From assembly GCF_001514215.1 (NCBI RefSeq), contig NZ_KQ948865.1, positions 124,001-188,000 on the forward strand: 64,000 nt of DNA, written 5' to 3'. Below, in pieces: positions 1 through 8,450 of this stretch. The position numbers were made by a program, and so were the translations under genes. This DNA is from Streptomyces bungoensis. GTDB taxonomy: Bacteria > Actinomycetota > Actinomycetes > Streptomycetales > Streptomycetaceae. The notes beneath the pieces are model-generated. The model searched no databases and was not told the origin of the DNA. It worked only from the letters and a program-made list of their open reading frames with translations. The number at the start of each line of letters is the position of its first letter. Positions within the stretch are counted from its first letter, which is position 1.

Positions 1-50
1 GCGCACCCGGCGCACCGCCGCCGGCGCCACACGGTGTGAGGCCGCCGGCC

Positions 51-923
51 TCATCCCCGGACGACGGCGACGGGACAGGACGCGTGGTGCAGCAGGGCCT
101 GGCTGACCGAGCCGAGCAGCAGCCCCGTGAAGCCCCCGCGGCCGCGGGCCCCGGAGACGACCAGTTGCGCGTCGCCGCTGGCCTCGAGCAGGGCCGGGCG
201 GACCCGGGAGCGCACCAGGCGCCGCTCCACGGCGACCCCGGGACAGCGCCGCTGCCAGGGATCCAGCGTCTCGTCCAGCACGCGCTGCTCCTCCCCGCGC
301 AGGCGCCCGACGTCCACGATCACGTCCAGCGCGGTCGGCGGGCCCTCGTGCGCCGGCTCGCCCCAGGTGTTCCAGACGAGCAGTGCGACCAGGCCCGCAC
401 CGCGCATCGACGCCTCGGCGAAGGCGAATCCGACGGCCGGCCCGCCGGCCGGTGAGCCGTCGACCGCCAGCAGCACGGGACCGCTCGGGTTCTCCCGGCC
501 GCGTACCACCAGCACCGGGCAGCGGCCGTGCGCGGCCAGCTGCACGGCGGTGGAGCCGAGCAGGAGGCTGCCGAACCCCCCCAGTCCGCGGCTGCCGACC
601 ACGACGAGCGAGGCGGTGTGCGACTCGATCTCCAGCACGGCCGGCGGCTCGCCGACGGTCACCTCGCGGGTGACGTCCACGTGCGGCGCGACGTCCCGCG
701 CCCGCTGCTCGGCCCGGTCCAGGGTGCCGTCGACCAGCTCGCGCACCCCCGCCTGGGCCGGACTCCACGGGGGCCCGCCGCCCGGCAGGCGGATCGAGGG
801 CGCCCCGAAGGCGTGCACCATCCTCAGTCCCACGCGGCGCAGCCCGGCCTCGCGCGCGGCGACCTCGACCGCGGCCAGGCTCGACGGCGATCCGTCCACT
901 CCCACGACGACCGGGTCGCTCAT
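51..923 (-). CDS. Tandem-domain universal stress protein (UspA family)
   Basis: Two Usp domains in one 290-residue cytoplasmic protein. The N-terminal half begins VVVGVDGSPSS, the second half VLLAVDGSPAG. Each half ends in the nucleotide-binding glycine loop of ATP-binding Usp proteins (GSRGLGGFGSLLLGS and GARGRGGFTGLLLGS), so ATP binding is expected. Such proteins accumulate under starvation, hypoxia or oxidative stress; their exact action is not known. The ATG at 923 is chosen because the alignable protein starts there. The frame stays open upstream, but only because it crosses the tRNA gene. It stands alone, with a tRNA terminator on its promoter side. Confidence 0.93.
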   Translation of the reverse strand: MSDPVVVGVDGSPSSLAAVEVAAREAGLRRVGLRMVHAFGAPSIRLPGGGPPWSPAQAGVRELVDGTLDRAEQRARDVAPHVDVTREVTVGEPPAVLEIESHTASLVVVGSRGLGGFGSLLLGSTAVQLAAHGRCPVLVVRGRENPSGPVLLAVDGSPAGGPAVGFAFAEASMRGAGLVALLVWNTWGEPAHEGPPTALDVIVDVGRLRGEEQRVLDETLDPWQRRCPGVAVERRLVRSRVRPALLEASGDAQLVVSGARGRGGFTGLLLGSVSQALLHHASCPVAVVRG

Positions 924-1032
924 GACACCCCCGTTGGCGGTGCGGCGGGCTCTCCCTTCGAGGATCCCCCCGGTCCCCGCCCCGCCGCACGCGGAGCAGC
1001 CGCCCGCGGCGCACGGTTGCGCACAACGATCG

Positions 1033-1066
1033 AGAGGCCGTGCCGGATTTCTCCGACACGGCCTCT
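1033..1066 (-). terminator. Terminator of the first tRNA-Pro
   Basis: A perfect 10-bp inverted repeat (AGAGGCCGTG / CACGGCCTCT) with a 14-nt loop lies just past the 3' end of the tRNA-Pro gene. There is no long T tract, as is usual in Streptomyces. Confidence 0.75.
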
Positions 1067-1084
1067 GACCTGCGTCTTCGCAAG

Positions 1085-1158
<74 letters not shown>

Positions 1159-1263
1159 ATGCGCTCGCTCGCGGTGATCCGCGTGATCGCGCGAACAGCA
1201 CTTTACCCCACGCGCGGGGGTGCGCCGAAGAGGGACCGGGGCGGGACGGGGACAATCGGTCGT

Positions 1264-1797
1264 ATGGGCGGTCGCAGGGGAAACACAGACGCGCCGGCGG
1301 ACGGCCGGGACCGGGACGAGCGGGGGCGGGCGCGCAACGCCCGGCCCCGGGACGGGCTGGGCCGGCCGCTGCCGTACGGCTCGGCCGGGGTCGACCGGCA
1401 GCCCGAGGGGGTGGTGCGCAACCCGCGGGAGACGGTCGCCGAGGCGCAGGCGCTGCTGGACACAGGCCGGCCCTTCCACGCGCACGAGGTGTTCGAGGAC
1501 GCCTGGAAGTCGGGTCCCGAGGAGGAGCGCACGCTGTGGCGGGGGCTGGCCCAGCTGGCGGTGGGCCTCACGCACGCGGCCCGCGGCAACGCCACGGGCG
1601 GGGCGCGGCTCCTGCGCCGCGGCGCGGGCGCGGTCGAGGCGTGGGAGACCGGGCAGGGCGAGGACCGGCCGTACGGGCTGGATCTCGCCGGTGTCGCCGC
1701 CTGGGCCCGGGAGCTGGCCGGGCGGGTGGAGGCGGGCGCGGCGCCCGTGGACGCGGGGGCGGAGGCGCCTCGGCTGACGGCGGGCGGGGCGCGGTAG
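1264..1797 (+). CDS. DUF309 family protein
   Basis: A 177-residue cytoplasmic protein. The central part carries the DUF309 signature: a short helix pair with FHAHEVFEDAWK (about residues 70-81), then LWRGLAQLAVGLTHAARGN. The family is small, helical and of unknown function. The first 50 residues are charged, low in complexity and probably disordered. The ATG at 1264 is preferred: a further in-frame ATG at 1159 abuts the tRNA and would add 35 residues unlike the family. It reads away from the tRNA-Pro and is followed by cobF after a 47-bp gap. Confidence 0.85.
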   Translation: MGGRRGNTDAPADGRDRDERGRARNARPRDGLGRPLPYGSAGVDRQPEGVVRNPRETVAEAQALLDTGRPFHAHEVFEDAWKSGPEEERTLWRGLAQLAVGLTHAARGNATGGARLLRRGAGAVEAWETGQGEDRPYGLDLAGVAAWARELAGRVEAGAAPVDAGAEAPRLTAGGAR

Positions 1798-1844
1798 CCC
1801 GGGCGGTGGCGTGACGCTCCGCGGCGTACGGCAGACTCGGGGCC

Positions 1845-2621
1845 GTGCGAAGGATTCATGTGATCGGTATCGGCGCGGGCGACCCGGACCAGCTGACCCT
1901 GCAGGCGGTCAAGGCGCTGCGGAGCACGGACGTGTTCTTCCTGCTCGACAAGGGCGAGGTGAAGGGCGATCTCACCCGGCTGCGCCGGGACATGCTGGAC
2001 GCACATGTGCCCGAGGGGTCGTACCGGGTGGTGGAGGCGCGCGACCCGGAGCGGGACCGGACGGCGGGGGGGACCTCCTACGCGCCGGCCGTGGAGGACT
2101 GGCGTGCCGCGCGCGCCGGGATCTACGAGCGGCTGATCGCCGAGGAGCTGGGCGAGGAGGACACCGGGGCCTTCCTGGTGTGGGGGGATCCGTCGCTGTA
2201 CGACAGCACGCTCGGGATCCTGCAGGAGGTGCTGGAGCGGGGCGCGGTGGAGTTCGCCTACGAGGTGGTGCCCGGCATCAGCAGCGTCTCCTCGCTGGTG
2301 GCCCGGCACCGCACGGGCCTGAACCGGGTGGCCCGGCCGGTGCAGATCACCACCGGGCGGCGGCTGGCCGAGGGCTTCCCGGAGGGGGTGGACGACGTCG
2401 TCGTGATGCTGGACGCGCACCAGGCCTTCCGGCGGTACGCCGACCAGGACATCGACATCTACTGGGGCGCGTACCTGGGCACCCCGGACGAGATCCTCGT
2501 CTCCGGCCCGCTCGCGGAGGCCGCTCCGCGCATCGAGCGGCTGCGGGCCGAGGCCCGGGAGCGCAAGGGCTGGATCATGGACACCTATCTGCTGCGCAGG
2601 GACCCGAAGGGCGGCGCCTGA
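1845..2621 (+). CDS. cobF: Precorrin-6A synthase (deacetylating), CobF
   Basis: A SAM-dependent tetrapyrrole methylase of the aerobic cobalamin pathway. CobF methylates C-1 of precorrin-5 and releases acetate, giving precorrin-6A. The 258-residue length fits the family. Visible marks are the N-terminal IHVIGIGAGDPDQLTLQAV (SAM-binding glycine-rich start), FLVWGDPSLYDSTLGIL in the middle, and VVPGISSVSSL, typical of tetrapyrrole methylases. The start is a GTG. It converges on and overlaps by 37 bp the gene for CobK, which acts on its product. No other corrin genes are in view. Confidence 0.92.
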   Translation: MRRIHVIGIGAGDPDQLTLQAVKALRSTDVFFLLDKGEVKGDLTRLRRDMLDAHVPEGSYRVVEARDPERDRTAGGTSYAPAVEDWRAARAGIYERLIAEELGEEDTGAFLVWGDPSLYDSTLGILQEVLERGAVEFAYEVVPGISSVSSLVARHRTGLNRVARPVQITTGRRLAEGFPEGVDDVVVMLDAHQAFRRYADQDIDIYWGAYLGTPDEILVSGPLAEAAPRIERLRAEARERKGWIMDTYLLRRDPKGGA

Positions 2622-3367
2622 CCGGAGGCGCCCAGCCCGAGCCGGTCCAGGACGGCCGGCACGTCGGGCACCGCCGTCACCCCGTCCGGCAGGGCGGGGC
2701 GGCGCACCACCACCACGGGCAACCCGAGCTCCCGCGCGGCCGTCAGTTTGGCGGCCGTGGCCGCGCCGCCGCTGTCCTTGGTCACCAGGACGTCGATGCG
2801 GTGGGCGCGCAGCAGGTCCGTCTCGCCGGCGACGGTGAACGGGCCGCGGGCGAGGAGGACGTCGGTGTCCGGCGGGAGGGGCGGCTCGGGCGGCTCCACC
2901 GAGCGGACGAGGAAGTGCAGGTCCGCCAGGTGGGCGAAGGCAGCGAGGCCGAGCCGGCCGGTGGTGAGGAAGACGCGGCGGCCGAGCCCGGGCAGGGCGG
3001 CGGCGGCCCCGTCCAGGGAGCCGGCGTCGTGCCAGCGGTCGCCGGGGACGGGACGCCAGCCGGGGCGGCGCAGGACGGTCGCCGGCACGCCGGTGGCGGC
3101 CGCCGCGCGGGCGGCGTTGGCCGTGATCGTCCCGGCGAAGGGGTGGGTGGCGTCCACGAGCGCGTCGACGTGGTGCGCGCGCAGCCAGTCGGCGAGGCCG
3201 TCCGCTCCGCCGAAGCCGCCGGTCCGGACGGCGCCGTCCAGGGCGGCGGGCCGGGTCACGCGGCCCGCGAGCGAGGTGGTGACGCGCAGGCCGGGGCGGC
3301 CGGCGAGCTCGGCGGCGAGACGGCGGGCCTCGGTGGTGCCGCCCAGGATCAGGACGTGCGCGGTCAT
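2585..3367 (-). CDS. cobK: Precorrin-6A reductase, CobK
   Basis: NAD(P)H-dependent reductase that turns precorrin-6A into precorrin-6B in aerobic cobalamin synthesis. The start ATG at 3367 gives MTAHVLILGGTTEARRLA, the family's standard N terminus with its nucleotide-binding loop. Further family marks are DALVDATHPFAGTITANA and VLVTKDSGGAATAAKL. The length is 260 residues. The gene is convergent with cobF and their 3' ends overlap, so antisense transcription between the two consecutive pathway genes is possible. Confidence 0.92.
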   Translation of the reverse strand: MTAHVLILGGTTEARRLAAELAGRPGLRVTTSLAGRVTRPAALDGAVRTGGFGGADGLADWLRAHHVDALVDATHPFAGTITANAARAAAATGVPATVLRRPGWRPVPGDRWHDAGSLDGAAAALPGLGRRVFLTTGRLGLAAFAHLADLHFLVRSVEPPEPPLPPDTDVLLARGPFTVAGETDLLRAHRIDVLVTKDSGGAATAAKLTAARELGLPVVVVRRPALPDGVTAVPDVPAVLDRLGLGASGQAPPFGSLRSR

Positions 3368-3479
3368 GGGGTGAGCGTACGGGGCGGCACGCGGCGGCTG
3401 GGCCGGGGCCTGTGCGGCCGTTCCCGCCGTCCGCCCGCGGGGCGGGCGGGATGGCCGGACAGGCCCTAAGGTCCGGTTC

Positions 3480-4259
3480 ATGGAAGCCGTGCGTGCCGTG
3501 CTCGTCGACATCGACGGTGTGCTCACCGTGTCCTGGAAGCCGCTGCCGGGTGCGGTGGCGGCGCTGCGGGCGATCCGCGCCGCGGGGCTCGGCGTGGCCC
3601 TGGTGACCAACACGACGTCCCGGACCCGGGCCTCGGTCGCCGCGGCGCTGTCGGAGGCGGGCTTCGAGGTGGGCGTGGACGACGTGCTCACCGCGCCCGC
3701 CGTGACGGCCGCCTACCTCGCCGAGCGCTTCCCGGGTGCCCGGTGCGCCCTCCTCAACAGCGGGGACGTCGCGGAGGACCTGGCCGGCGTCACGCTGGTG
3801 GACGACGATCCCGACGTGGTGGTGGTCGGCGGGGCCGGGCCCGAGTTCGGGTACGCGGCGCTGAACCGGGCCTTCGGGCAGCTGCGGCGGGGGGCGCGGC
3901 TGGTGGCCATGCACCGCAACCTGTACTGGCGGACCGACGCCGGGCTGCAGCTGGACTCGGGGGCCTTCCTGCTCGGGCTGGAGCGGGCCGCGCGGGTCGA
4001 GGCGGAGGTCACCGGCAAGCCGTCCCCGGCGTTCTTCGCGGCGGCGCTGGCCCGGCTCGGCGTGCGCGCGGACCAGGCGCTGATGGTGGGCGACGACGTC
4101 GAGTCGGACGTGCTCGCGGCGCAGCGGGCCGGGATCACGGGCGTTCTGGTGCGGACGGGCAAGTACCGGCCGGAGACCGAGGCGGGCGCGAGCGGCACCC
4201 CGGACCACGTCCGGGACTCCTTCGCCGACCTGCCGGCGCTGCTGGGCCTAGCGCAGTAG
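3480..4259 (+). CDS. HAD-IIA family hydrolase
   Basis: A 259-residue phosphatase-like protein of the HAD superfamily, subfamily IIA (NagD-like/phospholysine phosphohistidine pyrophosphatase-like). Motif I is VDIDGVLT near residue 10, motif II is LVTNTTSRTR, the cap begins after residue 60, and motifs III/IV are TGKPSPAFF and VGDDVESD. The nucleophile and acid aspartates (D-x-D) are present, so it should hydrolyse a small phosphate ester; the substrate is not predictable. The 3' end overlaps the convergent permease gene by 12 bp. Confidence 0.88.
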   Translation: MEAVRAVLVDIDGVLTVSWKPLPGAVAALRAIRAAGLGVALVTNTTSRTRASVAAALSEAGFEVGVDDVLTAPAVTAAYLAERFPGARCALLNSGDVAEDLAGVTLVDDDPDVVVVGGAGPEFGYAALNRAFGQLRRGARLVAMHRNLYWRTDAGLQLDSGAFLLGLERAARVEAEVTGKPSPAFFAAALARLGVRADQALMVGDDVESDVLAAQRAGITGVLVRTGKYRPETEAGASGTPDHVRDSFADLPALLGLAQ

Positions 4260-5021
4260 CAGCTGGACACCGCCGACGACCGTCGCGGCGATCACGAGCT
4301 GCTCGAAGAGTCGCTGGTTGATCCTGTCCACCGCCCACCTGCCGAGGAGCGCGCCGGGCAGGACGAACACCGCCAGCGCGGCGTCGAGGAGCAGCGAGCG
4401 GCCGTCGATCAGGCCGAGGCCGGCGCTGAACGGCACCTTGGACACGTTGACGATGAGGAAGAAGAACGCCGACGTGCCCAGGAAGCCGAGCTTGCGGAAT
4501 CCGGCGGACAGCAGGTACATCGACATCACCGGCCCGCCGGCGTTCGCGACCATGGTGGTGAACCCGCCGAGCACGCCGTAGGAGCGGGCCTTCATCCGGC
4601 CGGCCCGGGTGGTGACGGCGTCCGGTTCCTCCCCCGCCTCGGCCCGGCGCCGCCGCCACACCGTGACACCGGCCATCAGCAGCAGGATCGCCCCGATCGA
4701 GGTCCGTACGGCCCCGTCGCCGGCCCACACCAGGAACAGCGTGCCGGCCACCACGCCGACCGCCACCGCCGGGAACAGCCGCCACAGCGTGGGCCAGTGG
4801 GCGTGCCGGCGGTAGGTGAGGACGGCGAGCACGTCGCCGGTGATAAGGAGGGGGAGCAGCACACCGGTGGAGGCGCGGGCGGGCAGCACCGCCGCGAAGA
4901 CGGCGAGGCTGACCGTGTTGGCGCCGCTGACGGCGGTCTTGGAGAAGCCCACGAGCAGGGCCGCGGCGGCGAGGGCGGCGAACTCCCAGCCGGATATGTG
5001 CCAGAGCGTCATCGTGTTCAT
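4248..5021 (-). CDS. TauE/SafE family sulfite-exporter-like permease
   Basis: An integral membrane protein of 257 residues with about seven to eight hydrophobic helices. It has the family's N-terminal stretch AALLVGFSKTAVSGANTVSL and a second half-repeat, VLGGFTTMVANAGGPVMSMY. These are the paired glycine/asparagine-rich motifs of TauE/SafE anion exporters. Substrates in the family include sulfite, sulfoacetate and other organic anions; none can be assigned here. The ATG at 5021 is preferred over an ATG nine codons upstream because the protein then begins just before the first helix. It converges on the HAD gene. Confidence 0.86.
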   Translation of the reverse strand: MNTMTLWHISGWEFAALAAAALLVGFSKTAVSGANTVSLAVFAAVLPARASTGVLLPLLITGDVLAVLTYRRHAHWPTLWRLFPAVAVGVVAGTLFLVWAGDGAVRTSIGAILLLMAGVTVWRRRRAEAGEEPDAVTTRAGRMKARSYGVLGGFTTMVANAGGPVMSMYLLSAGFRKLGFLGTSAFFFLIVNVSKVPFSAGLGLIDGRSLLLDAALAVFVLPGALLGRWAVDRINQRLFEQLVIAATVVGGVQLLLR

Positions 5022-5130
5022 GCGGAGGCCGATGCTATGCACACGCATCGGCGGGCATCAGCACCGTCTCACGGGCCGGTCCCCCGCTGCGGGCCCATGG
5101 CGCGCGCCTCGTCGCGGCGGATCCCGCGGT

Positions 5131-6318
5131 TCAGTGCCGCTCGACGAGGACCGCACTGCCCTGGCCGACCCCGACGCACATGGTCGCCAGTCCCCGTTCG
5201 GCGCGCGTGCGCCGCATGCGGTGCAGCAGGGTCGTCAGGATGCGGGCGCCGGAGCAGCCGAGGGGGTGGCCGAGGGCGATGGCGCCGCCGCTCGGGTTCA
5301 CCAGGTCCGGGTCGATGCCCAGCTGGTCGACACAGGCCAGGGCCTGCGCGGCGAACGCCTCGTTGAACTCGGCCTCCTGCAGGTCGCCGACCTCCCAGCC
5401 GGCCCGGGCGAGCACCTTGCGGGTGGCCGGGACCGGGCCGATGCCCATCACGTCGGGGTGGACGCCCGCCGAGGCGCCGGCGACGTACCGGCCGAGGGAC
5501 TCCAGGCCCAGCTCGTTCAGCGCCTCCTCGCTGACGAGCAGGAGCCCGGCGGCGCCGTCGTTCAGCGGGGAGGCATTGCCCGCGGTGACGGTGCCGTCCG
5601 CGCGGAACACCGGCCTGAGCCGGGACAGTTTCTCCAGCGAGGTGTCCTCGCGGACGCACTCGTCCTGCTCGACCACGATGCCGTCCGGGCGCTCGACGGG
5701 GAGGAGTTCGTCGTCGAAGTGGCCGTTCTTGCGGGCGGCGGCGGCCAGTTGGTGGCTGCGCAGCGCGAACGCGTCCTGGCGCTCGCGCGTGATGCCGTAC
5801 CGCTCGGCGACCTCCTCGGCGGTCTCGCCCATGGACAGCAGGCCGTGCAGTTCCTTCATGGCCGGGTTGACCAGGCGCCAGCCGAGCCGGGTGTCGTGCG
5901 TCTCGATGCGGTGGGGCAGCGCCTCGTCGGGGCGGGGCAGGACGAAGGGGGCGCGGCTCATGGACTCGGAGCCGCCCGCGATCACGATGTCGGCCTCGCC
6001 CGCGGCGATGGTGCGGGCGGCCGTGGTGACCGCTTCGAGGCCGGAGGCGCACAGCCGGTTGACGGTGGCGCCGGGTACGGACTCGGGCAGGCCGGCCAGC
6101 AGCGCGGCCATGCGGGCGACGTTGCGGTTGTCCTCTCCGGCCTGGTTGGCCGCGCCCCAGTAGACGTCGTCGATCCGGGCCGGGTCGAGGGCGGGCACCT
6201 CGGCCACCAGGTGGCGGATCACCCGCGCCGCGAGATCGTCGGGCCGTACGCTGGACAGGGCTCCGCGGAGCTTGCCGATGGGGGTGCGGCGGGCGGCCGC
6301 GAAGTGGACGGGACGCAC
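5131..6318 (-). CDS. Acetyl-CoA acetyltransferase (thiolase)
   Basis: A 395-residue cytoplasmic thiolase (FadA/PaaJ type) for reversible thiolytic cleavage or condensation of acyl-CoA. The acylated cysteine lies in VNRLCASGLEAV, the histidine in GGAIALGHPLGCSGARI, and the second catalytic cysteine in MCVGVGQGS, so all three active-site elements are intact. The GTG start gives VRPVHFAAARRTPIGK, the family's usual N terminus. It is divergent from the hydrolase at 6476 across a 157-bp AT-richer gap holding a palindrome. Degradative versus biosynthetic use is not decided by the sequence. Confidence 0.92.
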   Translation of the reverse strand: MRPVHFAAARRTPIGKLRGALSSVRPDDLAARVIRHLVAEVPALDPARIDDVYWGAANQAGEDNRNVARMAALLAGLPESVPGATVNRLCASGLEAVTTAARTIAAGEADIVIAGGSESMSRAPFVLPRPDEALPHRIETHDTRLGWRLVNPAMKELHGLLSMGETAEEVAERYGITRERQDAFALRSHQLAAAARKNGHFDDELLPVERPDGIVVEQDECVREDTSLEKLSRLRPVFRADGTVTAGNASPLNDGAAGLLLVSEEALNELGLESLGRYVAGASAGVHPDVMGIGPVPATRKVLARAGWEVGDLQEAEFNEAFAAQALACVDQLGIDPDLVNPSGGAIALGHPLGCSGARILTTLLHRMRRTRAERGLATMCVGVGQGSAVLVERH

Positions 6319-6380
6319 GGCTGGTGGACTCCTGATCGACGACGCTGTGGACCAGCACGAATCGGGTGGTGTTCCGCGAC

Positions 6381-6416
6381 AGGCCTTAATTAGCACTGCT
6401 AGTTTTGCACTATAGA
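6381..6416. promoter_or_regulatory. Divergent promoter region with palindromic operator-like site
   Basis: The gap between the thiolase and the alpha/beta hydrolase holds an unusually AT-rich stretch. The core TAGCACTGCTA (6391-6401) is an 11-bp palindrome with flanking A/T symmetry. A degenerate second half (TTGCACTATAG) lies immediately downstream. This looks like the binding site of a repressor controlling one or both divergent genes. The protein is not identified. Confidence 0.45.
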
Positions 6417-6475
6417 CCGCCGGGCGCCCCGCTGGGAAGATCCCCCGGCACCGACACCGAGCAGCCGGAGGAGCC

Positions 6476-7273
6476 ATGACGGGGTCCCGCGAGCACGTGC
6501 TGGACGGCAGAACCGTACGCGAGTGGCCGCACCCCGGCCCGCGCTGCGTGGTCCTCGTGGTCCACGGCTACGGCGAGCACGCGGGCCGGTACGCGGAACT
6601 GGCCGGCGTCCTCACCGCGTACGGGGCCGCCGTCTACGGGCCCGACCACGTCGGGCACGGGAGGTCGGCCGGTGAGCGGGTGCTGATCGAGGACTTCGAG
6701 GACGTGGTCGCCGACGTCCACCGGACGGCCGAGCTCGCCCGTGCCGCGCACCCGGGCCTGCCCCTCGTCCTCGTGGGCCACTCCATGGGCGGCCTGATCG
6801 CCGCCCGCTACGCCCAGCGCCACCGCGACGAGCTGAGCGCGCTGGTCCTGTCGGGGCCGGTGATCGGCGTCTGGGAGCTGCCCGGCCGGCTGCTCGCGCT
6901 CGACGAGATCCCCGACACCCCGATCAGCCCCTCCGCGCTCTCCCGGGACCCGGCCGTGGGCGCCGCGTACGCCGCCGATCCACTGGTGTGGCACGGGCCG
7001 ATGAAGCGGCCGACGCTCGAGGCGTTCGTCCGGACCCTGGACGCGGTCGCCGAGGGCGGTGACGTCGGCGACCTGCCGGTGCTGTGGCTGCACGGGGACG
7101 ACGACCGGCTGGTGCCGCTGCCCGGGAGCCGGATCGGGGTGGAGCGGCTCAGCGGGGGCCGGCTCACCGAGCGGATCTTCCCCGGGGCGCGGCACGAGGT
7201 GTTCAACGAGACGTGCAAGGCAGAGGTGTTCGCCGAGGTGACCGGCTTCCTGGACCGGACGCTGCCGCGCTGA
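6476..7273 (+). CDS. Alpha/beta hydrolase, monoacylglycerol lipase-like
   Basis: A 265-residue serine hydrolase. The oxyanion region VVHGYGEHAGRY, the nucleophile elbow VGHSMGGLIAARYA (serine near residue 105) and the late acid/histidine segments LWLHGDDDRLVPL and FPGARHEVFNE follow the order of bacterial monoglyceride lipases and lysophospholipases. No signal peptide is visible, so it is probably cytoplasmic and acts on monoacylglycerols or similar esters. It is transcribed away from the thiolase. Shared control with fatty-acid metabolism is plausible but inferred. Confidence 0.88.
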   Translation: MTGSREHVLDGRTVREWPHPGPRCVVLVVHGYGEHAGRYAELAGVLTAYGAAVYGPDHVGHGRSAGERVLIEDFEDVVADVHRTAELARAAHPGLPLVLVGHSMGGLIAARYAQRHRDELSALVLSGPVIGVWELPGRLLALDEIPDTPISPSALSRDPAVGAAYAADPLVWHGPMKRPTLEAFVRTLDAVAEGGDVGDLPVLWLHGDDDRLVPLPGSRIGVERLSGGRLTERIFPGARHEVFNETCKAEVFAEVTGFLDRTLPR

Positions 7274-7343
7274 CCAGGCCGGTTTCACCCTCCCGGGCAG
7301 GGGCACCCACCTTTCGGACACGTGAGGGGACGTATCAAGGCGT

Positions 7344-7363
7344 AGCGATACGAAGCGATACGA
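7344..7363. repeat. Tandem 10-bp direct repeat upstream of the DUF3140 gene
   Basis: AGCGATACGA occurs twice back to back, 15 bp before the start codon at 7378. It overlaps where a promoter -10 or 5' leader should be. Its function is unknown; it may be a regulator site or a chance repeat. Confidence 0.4.
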
Positions 7364-7377
7364 AAGGCGGTAGCGCC

Positions 7378-7722
7378 ATGGCCGACGCACTCGAACTCGA
7401 CGCGCTGTGGGAGGACTTCCACCGCGCGGTGAACATGACCTCCGCGGAACTCGCCGCCTGGCTCAAGGTCCGGGACGCCGGGGAGGAGACCGAGCCGCTG
7501 CCGGAGCGGGCGGGCACGCCCACCGGGCAGCACGTCCTCGCCGTCCTCCGGAAGCGGCGCACGGACCTCACCGAGGACGACGTCCGGGTGATGCACAAGG
7601 TCGTCGACACGGTCGGGGACCTCGCGGACCCGGAGAACGAGCCCGAGCCGGAGTCGACGCCGGAGGACACCCGCCGCCGGCACCGGCTGATGACGCTGGG
7701 CCACGACCCGCTCAAGCCCTAG
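7378..7722 (+). CDS. DUF3140 domain protein
   Basis: A small acidic protein of 114 residues, recognised as DUF3140 from LWEDFHRAVNMTSAELAAWL at the N terminus and HRLMTLGHDPLK at the C terminus. The family is common in actinobacteria and has no known function; it has often been considered DNA-binding-like, but nothing here proves that. The central part is charged with many D/E/R residues and no membrane segment. The next gene starts 16 bp later on the same strand, so co-transcription is likely. Confidence 0.82.
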   Translation: MADALELDALWEDFHRAVNMTSAELAAWLKVRDAGEETEPLPERAGTPTGQHVLAVLRKRRTDLTEDDVRVMHKVVDTVGDLADPENEPEPESTPEDTRRRHRLMTLGHDPLKP

Positions 7723-7738
7723 CAGGGCCGGCACGGTC

Positions 7739-8386
7739 ATGAACCGCGACGAACGGGTCGTGCACGAGCTGGTGTCCGGGTACGGGCGGACGTACGCCGA
7801 GGAGGCCGGCATCCGCCTGACGGACTCCCCGCAGCCGCTGTACCGGCTGCTGGTGCTGTCGTTGCTGCTCAGCGCCCGGATCCGGGCCTCGGTCGCGGTG
7901 GCCGCGGCCCGCGCCCTGCACGAGGACCGCCTGGACAGCCCGCGCCGGATGGCCGGCGCCGGATGGCAGCGGCGGGTGGACGCGCTGGGCCGGGGCGGCT
8001 ACCGGCGCTACGACGAGCGGACGGCCATCCAGCTCGGCGACGGCGCCGAGCTGCTCGACGAACGCTGGGGCGGGGACCTGCGCCGGCTGCACCGGGAGGC
8101 CGGCGGCGACACCGGCGAACTGCGCCGCCTGCTGCAGGAGGAGCCGGGCATCGGTCCGGCCGGTGCCGACATCTTCCTGCGCGAGGCGCAGCGGGTGTGG
8201 CCGGATGTCGCCCCGTACCTCGACGGCAAGGCGCTCGCCGGCGCCGGGCGGCTCGGGCTGCCGGAGGACCCTGAGCGGCTGGCCCGGCTCGCCTCCGGCA
8301 CCGAACCGGCCGTCCTGGCGGCCGCGCTGGTGCGGGCCGCGCTGGACAAGCAGGTGGCCGAAGACTGTCTCCGCCGCGCGGCATGA
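7739..8386 (+). CDS. HhH-GPD-like DNA glycosylase / endonuclease III-like protein
   Basis: A 215-residue protein with an endonuclease III-like layout. The N-terminal helices contain YRLLVLSLLLSARIRASVAV (equivalent to the EndoIII region ahead of the helix-hairpin-helix), followed by EEPGIGPAGADIFLREAQRVW, a helix-hairpin-helix-like motif with GIGPAGA. The usual catalytic aspartate region continues as WPDVAPYLDGKALAGAGRLG. I see no four-cysteine iron-sulfur cluster. It may be a base-excision-repair enzyme; substrate and activity are unproven. It lies in a likely operon with the DUF3140 gene. Confidence 0.72.
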   Translation: MNRDERVVHELVSGYGRTYAEEAGIRLTDSPQPLYRLLVLSLLLSARIRASVAVAAARALHEDRLDSPRRMAGAGWQRRVDALGRGGYRRYDERTAIQLGDGAELLDERWGGDLRRLHREAGGDTGELRRLLQEEPGIGPAGADIFLREAQRVWPDVAPYLDGKALAGAGRLGLPEDPERLARLASGTEPAVLAAALVRAALDKQVAEDCLRRAA

Positions 8387-8387
8387 T

Positions 8388-8428
8388 CGTGTCAGACTGC
8401 TGACACGCCCCGGGCCGACCGCCGGGGC
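8388..8428. promoter_or_regulatory. Perfect palindrome plus hairpin before the methyltransferase gene
   Basis: CGTGTCAG-N4-CTGACACG (8388-8407) is a perfect inverted repeat that starts just past the preceding stop codon. It is followed at once by a GC hairpin, GCCCCGG / CCGGGGC (8407-8428). The pair could end the upstream operon. The first element also has the form of a dimeric-regulator operator for the gene starting at 8451. Confidence 0.5.
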
Positions 8429-8450
8429 CCGCCGAGCGGAGGAGCAGCAC

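Noticed and set aside
1..39. Possible C-terminal end of a plus-strand gene entering from the left (frame 1, stop TGA at 37-39)
   Set aside because: Only twelve Arg/His-rich codons are visible and nothing in them identifies a protein.
1203..4208. A 1001-codon open frame on the minus strand
   Set aside because: It is the antisense shadow of cobF, cobK and the HAD gene. Its composition is Arg/Pro/Gly-rich without domains, and the true genes have clear family motifs.
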